64,000 nt of DNA from contig NW_020825410.1 in assembly GCF_003286085.1 (NCBI RefSeq), forward strand, positions 116,001 to 180,000, written 5' to 3'. Each line of letters starts with the position of its first letter. The stretch's first letter is position 1. The position numbers and the translations under genes are program-made. Below are positions 60,003 to 64,000 of this stretch, one piece after another. A model generated the notes under the pieces. That model did no database searches and had not been told where the DNA came from. It worked only from the letters and a program-made list of their open reading frames with translations. The DNA comes from Drosophila persimilis. Its lineage: Eukaryota > Arthropoda > Insecta > Diptera > Drosophilidae.

Positions 60003-60450
60003 TGTAAAACGATGTTCAATCCTTTTGTTGGATCGTTGGGGCTCAACCCTCCGATTTGTTTTATTGTGTTTTATGTTCTCAATTTTACAATTGTGTTTTG
60101 GGCTTTTGTAAGCCAAAAGCGGCAGAACTATGTGTTCTTATCTCTTACATGTTAGTATGTATATGTGTGAATATGCTCAGCGCTGTTGGCAGCGAGAGCG
60201 CGAGGGAAGCTATATGTGTGTATGCATGTATATTAGTGCCGTCAAGTCATGGGAACATGCTGACGCTGCACTTGGGTCGCTCGAGGCATTCTTGAGTGAA
60301 TCGTAATACGATCACCCAGAATGTCTGGGACTATATTGTTACGTAAACACTGAAACAAAGTGTTACAGTGTGTATTCTTTAAGTACCGTCGGTACAGTGG
60401 GTATTCGAAATAATGAATACTTTACTTTACTTTAATATGAGCATACTACA
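60003..60450 (-). repeat. Element G 5' LTR
   Basis: 448 bp. Same as the 3' LTR apart from a 37-bp loss and a few substitutions. Confidence 0.92.
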
Positions 60451-62465
60451 AAAGGAAGACAAAGTTATAATATACATGGACGATATTAAGTATGGTAGCA
60501 ACAAAAGATAGTGATAGTCACATGGAAATTTTACAAGAAGTGATGAGACGATTGGTAGAGAATAAACTTGAATTAAGGATTGATAAATGCGAATTCTTAC
60601 AGTCAGAAGTTAAGTACCTCGGCTATTCCATATCGGGTAACGGAATTAAACCAGATACGAAGGGATTACAGGCAGTAAAAGGGTTCCCAGTCCCCACGAA
60701 AACGAACGAAGTGCAGAGTTTCTTAGGGTTATGTTCTTACTTTAGACGGTTCGTAAAAGATTTTTCTACGAAAGCTAAGCCCGTTTATGATTTGGTCAAA
60801 AAAGACAGGAAGTTTGAATTCGGTATCATAGAACTAGAATGTTTCGAACAACTCAAAAGTAATTTGTTGGAAGCACCGATCTTGGCACTTTACAATCCCA
60901 GAGATCCGACAGAATTACATTGCGATGCAAGTTCGTTAGGTTTCGGGTCAATTCTAATGCAGAAGAAGGGTGATGGCAGAATGCACCCGGTGTTCTATTT
61001 CTCCAAGCGGACAACAATTACCGAAGCAAAATACCACAGCTTTGAACTGGAGACACTAGCGATAATTTATGCACTACAACGGTTTAGAATATACGTGCAA
61101 GGCATACCCTTCAAAATAGTGACCGACTGCAACGCGCTAACTATGACTCTAAACAATCCACGCATTGCCCGCTGGGCGTTAGAGTTACAAAATTATGACT
61201 ACAAGTTAGAACACAGGTCAGGAAGCAGAATGCAACACGTAGATGTGCTAAGCAGAGCCATTCAGATACTCACGGTAGACACAAACACCTTTGAAGAAAA
61301 TTTAATTATATGCCAAAACAGAGATAACAAACTGATAGAGCTGAGAGAAACGTTACAGAAATCAGAACACAAACATTATGAGATGAGAAACGGAATAATA
61401 TACAGGAAAAAAGATAACAATACTATCCTATTCTGCGTACCCGAGGAAATGGAAGGCCACGTACTCTATAAGTACCACGATGAACTAGGGCACGTCGGTA
61501 TAGACAAGATGACCGACGCTATATCGAAAAGCTACTGGATCTCAAACGTAAGGTATAAAGCCAAGCGACACATTGAAAACTGTCTAAAATGCATAGCGTA
61601 CTCAGAAAAACACGGAAAAGAGGAAGGGTTTTTACACAACATACCAAAAGGGTCAGGACCATTCGAGGTAGTACATATCGACCATTTCGGGCCAGTCGAC
61701 AAAGGCAGGGCCAACAAACATGTTTTAGTAGTAATAGACGCGTTCACCAAATTCGTAAGACTTTATACGACCAAAACCACTAGCACAAAGGAAGCAGTAA
61801 TTGCAATGAAAGATTATTTCCGAGCTTACAGTAGACCCAGATGCATTGTGTCAGACAGAGGAAGCTGTTTCACGTCAAAAGAGTTTGAAGAATTCTTAGA
61901 ACAGAGCAATGTTAAACACGTAAAGATAGCAACAGGGTCGCCACAGGCCAACGGGCAGGTAGAAAGGGTGAACAGAAGTTTGGGACCCATGATTGCAAAG
62001 CTTGCTGACCCGGAAAAATGATTACATTGGGATATGGTAGTAGAAACAGTAGAACACGCGATGAACAACACAATTCAAAGAACAATTAATGAACACCCGA
62101 GTAGAATGTTGTTTGGGGTCGTACAAAAAGGAAAGGTTTCAGATTTACTAAAAGATCATCTAGACGAACTAAACGAACAACGGGCAACAAGGGATCTAGA
62201 AAAGATTAGAGCAGTAGCAGGCACTCATCAGGAAAAAATACAGTCTTATAACAAACAAGCAGCAGATTCAAAGCGAAGGGAGCCACACGTGTACGTAGAT
62301 AATGATCTAGTTATGGTGAGAAATTTCGACACTCATATAGGGGTGTCTAAAAAGCTTATCCCGAAGTTCAAAGGACCTTATAAGATATCAAAGGTGTTAA
62401 AAAATGATAGGTATGTGCTAGAAGATGTAGAGGGGTTTCAACAATCAAGGATCCCGTATAATTGA
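60451..62465 (+). pseudogene. Element E pol: RT C-terminal half, RNase H, integrase
   Basis: Right of G the RT frame resumes with VIIYMDDI (catalytic DD), then shifts by one base at about 60485 into the long open frame. Thumb and connection include FLGLCSYFRRFVK. RNase H: LHCDASSLGFGSIL, E in FELETLAI, IVTDCNALTMT. Integrase: HDELGHVGIDK...CLKC, D in HIDHFGPVD, D in VSDRGSCFT, E in ANGQVERVN. A single TGA at 62019-62021 interrupts the same frame, which continues to 62465 with the FKGPYKISKV module. Confidence 0.88.
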
Positions 62466-62668
62466 GTTTGGGCGGTGGCAAATATGATGCCATGGATTGA
62501 AAATGGTAATAATGCAAATGTCACAGGGAATCAAAATGAAGAAAATGATTGTAATACGTAAACTTAGAATGTTAAGAGTAAACCACACCCAACTGTAATA
62601 AATCAACCTATCTAGAAACTAACTTAAATGTAAGGAGTTCAGGAGCACTCCGGTCAGCATGGCCGAAT
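62466..62668 (+). other. Element E 3' untranslated region
   Basis: About 200 bp, AT-rich, with AATAAATC near 62600. No obvious polypurine tract is left directly before the LTR (TGGCCGAAT precedes TGTAGC). Confidence 0.6.
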
Positions 62669-62961
62669 TGTAGCAAGGTAATAATTAGTGAGGCATTCAA
62701 CTAGTATTTAAAATAGCATACAGCGCGCATTGGTATTTACCGCACCATCGATACACTCGGCGGGAAATACCAATAGTGAGATATCGGACAAGAAACATCG
62801 ATAATAGAGTAAGTTCACTTTGTAAATGGCGATTGTGAGAGACAGACGCGCAGCTAATAAAAAAGGGTTATATCAAATCGCCGGGCTAGTGTTTTTATAC
62901 CTAGACAGTTCACTCACGCACCGATATTGGTCACTACAATTCCCGGGTTAGACGGCCTACA
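62669..62961 (+). repeat. Element E 3' LTR
   Basis: 293 bp. It differs from the 5' LTR at about three positions (AGAGTT to AGGGTT, and two changes in CCGGACTTG). It is followed by the AGTG duplication. Confidence 0.93.
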
Positions 62962-62965
62962 AGTG

Positions 62966-63203
62966 TAAAGTGGTAAAATGTGTACAACAATTTATTTTAC
63001 TTGTTTGTCGTTCCCCTTTTTGAGGGAATTTGTTTAAAATTGTTGAAGTCTGTGATATATGTGGTTAGTGTATCGGTGATAATGTATATTTGCGTGGACC
63101 CAGTGGCATGTTAATAAAGGGTCTAGAAAAGTTTTTTTTTTTTTTCGCCACCGATTTTTGTGGTGCGCAATGTTGTTTTGATATAAAGTGATATGCTGTG
63201 TTT
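62966..63203. other. Sequence right of element E, nothing recognised
   Basis: About 240 bp, T-rich, with a T13 run at about 63134. No gene or known repeat. Together with the sequence left of 35291 it is the pre-insertion flank of E. Confidence 0.5.
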
Positions 63204-64000
63204 TTATACCCGATACTCGAAATGAGTATTGGGGTATATTAGATTTGTGGTAAAAGTGGATGTGTGTAACGTCCAGAAGGAATCGTTTCCGACCCCATAA
63301 AGTATATATATTCTTGATCAGCATCAATAGCCGAGTCGATTGAGCCCTGTCTGTCTGTCCGTCCGTCCGTCTGTCCGTCTGTCCGTCCGTCCGTCTGTCC
63401 GTCTGTCCGTCCCCTTCAGCGCCTAGTGCTCAAAGACTATAAGAGCTAGAGCAACGATGTTTTGGACTCAGACTTCTGTGATATGTCACTGCTACAAAAA
63501 TATTTCAAAACTTTGCCCCGCCCATTTCCGCCCCCACAAAGGGCGAAAATCTGTGACATCCACAATTTTAAAGATACGAGAAAACCAAAAACGCAGAATC
63601 GTAGAGAATGACGATATCTTTTAGATTGCAGAATCTGAATTGGATCGTATTATTATTATAGCCAGCATCAAGAAAACAATTTCATTTTTTCTCGCCCTGT
63701 CTCTCTCTAACACACACGTAGCATAGGCGGCTTTGCTTAGAGTAAAACATTAGCGCCTAGATCTCAGAGACTATAAGAGCTAGAGCAGCCAAATTTGGTA
63801 TCCACACTCCTAATATATCGGACCGAGACGAGTTTGTTTCAAAATTTCGCCACACCCCCTTCCGCCCCCGCAAAGGATGCAAATCTGGGGATATTCACAA
63901 ATCTCAGAGACTATCAACGCTAGAGTAACCAAATTTGGAATCCGCACTTCTCTTAGATCTCACTATAAAACGTGTATCTCAAAATTTCGCCCCACCCCCT
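63204..64000 (+). mobile_element. DINE-1/INE-1, cut by the window end
   Basis: Plus orientation from TATACCCGATACTC with a long GTCC/GTCT run (63351-63412). It is very close to 57923-58700, and its right end lies beyond the window. Confidence 0.9.

Larger units (their letters stand above)
46657..60450 (-). mobile_element. Element G: 412/mdg1-like retrotransposon, minus strand
   Basis: Bounded by AAAG (46653-46656 and 60451-60454). LTRs of 485 and 448 bp begin TGTAGTATGC on the sense strand. The tRNA-Arg primer site and polypurine tract AAAAGGAGGGAGA match the 412/mdg1/blood lineage. It carries RT, RNase H and integrase. Gag is not recognisable and the 5' half appears deleted and rearranged. 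It hosts element H near its 3' end and a DINE-1 near its 5' end. Confidence 0.88.
35295..62961 (+). mobile_element. Element E: mdg3/micropia-like Gypsy retrotransposon, host of the nest
   Basis: A plus-strand element bounded by AGTG duplications (35291-35294 and 62962-62965). It has 293-bp LTRs, a tRNA-Leu-type primer site, gag with SAP and zinc knuckles, protease, RT, RNase H and integrase. It is split by F (37359-45858) and G (46657-60450). Without them it is about 5.4 kb, the usual size of mdg3/micropia/blastopia elements. The two LTRs differ at about three positions. Multiple stops and frameshifts make it inactive. Confidence 0.88.

Overview
The window is transposon-dense, probably pericentromeric or other heterochromatic DNA from a Drosophila. 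Three things support this: many copies of the DINE-1/INE-1 (Helitron-derived) repeat with its GTCC/GTCT microsatellite core, Gypsy-superfamily retrotransposons of typical fly lineages (Osvaldo/Ulysses-like, mdg3/micropia-like, 412/mdg1-like and 17.6/297-like) with matching tRNA-primer sites, and a fly-type tRNA-Pro. The DINE variant hints at the obscura group, but I cannot prove the species. The only clear host gene is the tRNA-Pro(CGG) at 12195-12266; no ordinary protein-coding gene was recognised.

Layout. (1) 1-12.2 kb: three tandem copies (about 3.4 kb without later insertions) of a block made of a decayed I-clade LINE 3' part, an unidentified spacer with a 36-bp minisatellite, a Harbinger-derived piece, a short LTR fragment and the 5' flank of the tRNA-Pro gene. 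The first copy is enlarged by a Harbinger transposon and two DINE-1 copies. The second stops 24 nt into the tRNA; the third leads into the intact tRNA. (2) 12.3-14.1 kb: mostly unique sequence carrying a small hAT element. (3) 14.35-23.7 kb: a DINE-1 copy split by a minus-strand Osvaldo/Ulysses-like element (C) whose right end is rearranged. (4) 23.7-25.36 kb: an orphan errantivirus-type env fragment and a DINE-1 part. (5) 25.36-34.55 kb: a plus-strand Osvaldo/Ulysses-like element (D) inside that same DINE-1, with a third ORF and two internal repeat arrays. (6) 35.3-62.96 kb: a nest built on an mdg3-like element (E, plus). E is interrupted first by a minus-strand mdg3-like element (F, 37359-45858) and then by a minus-strand 412/mdg1-like element (G, 46657-60450). 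G in turn holds a young 17.6/297-like element (H, 47250-53954) and a DINE-1. (7) The right edge is a DINE-1 cut by the window end.

The 4-bp target duplications read directly from the sequence (TAGT for C, ATAT for D, AGTG for E, AGTG for F, AAAG for G, ATAT for H) and the 8-bp duplication of the hAT fix the order of most insertions. After F entered E, a 5.7-kb stretch (33788-39485) spanning the D LTR, a DINE-1, the E 5' end and part of F was duplicated in tandem into F. The second copy (39486-43074) then lost about 2.16 kb.

Nearly every pol gene is broken. H is the youngest: its two 595-bp LTRs look identical by eye and it keeps an open env, yet its pol has lost much of RNase H. Several features are not explained by standard element anatomy: two U5 ends on C, a 40-bp perfect palindrome inside G pol, a DRE-containing palindrome in the F LTR, SAP-like N-termini in three different Gags, a small acylation-type membrane ORF in G, and out-of-phase 77-bp repeats in D.
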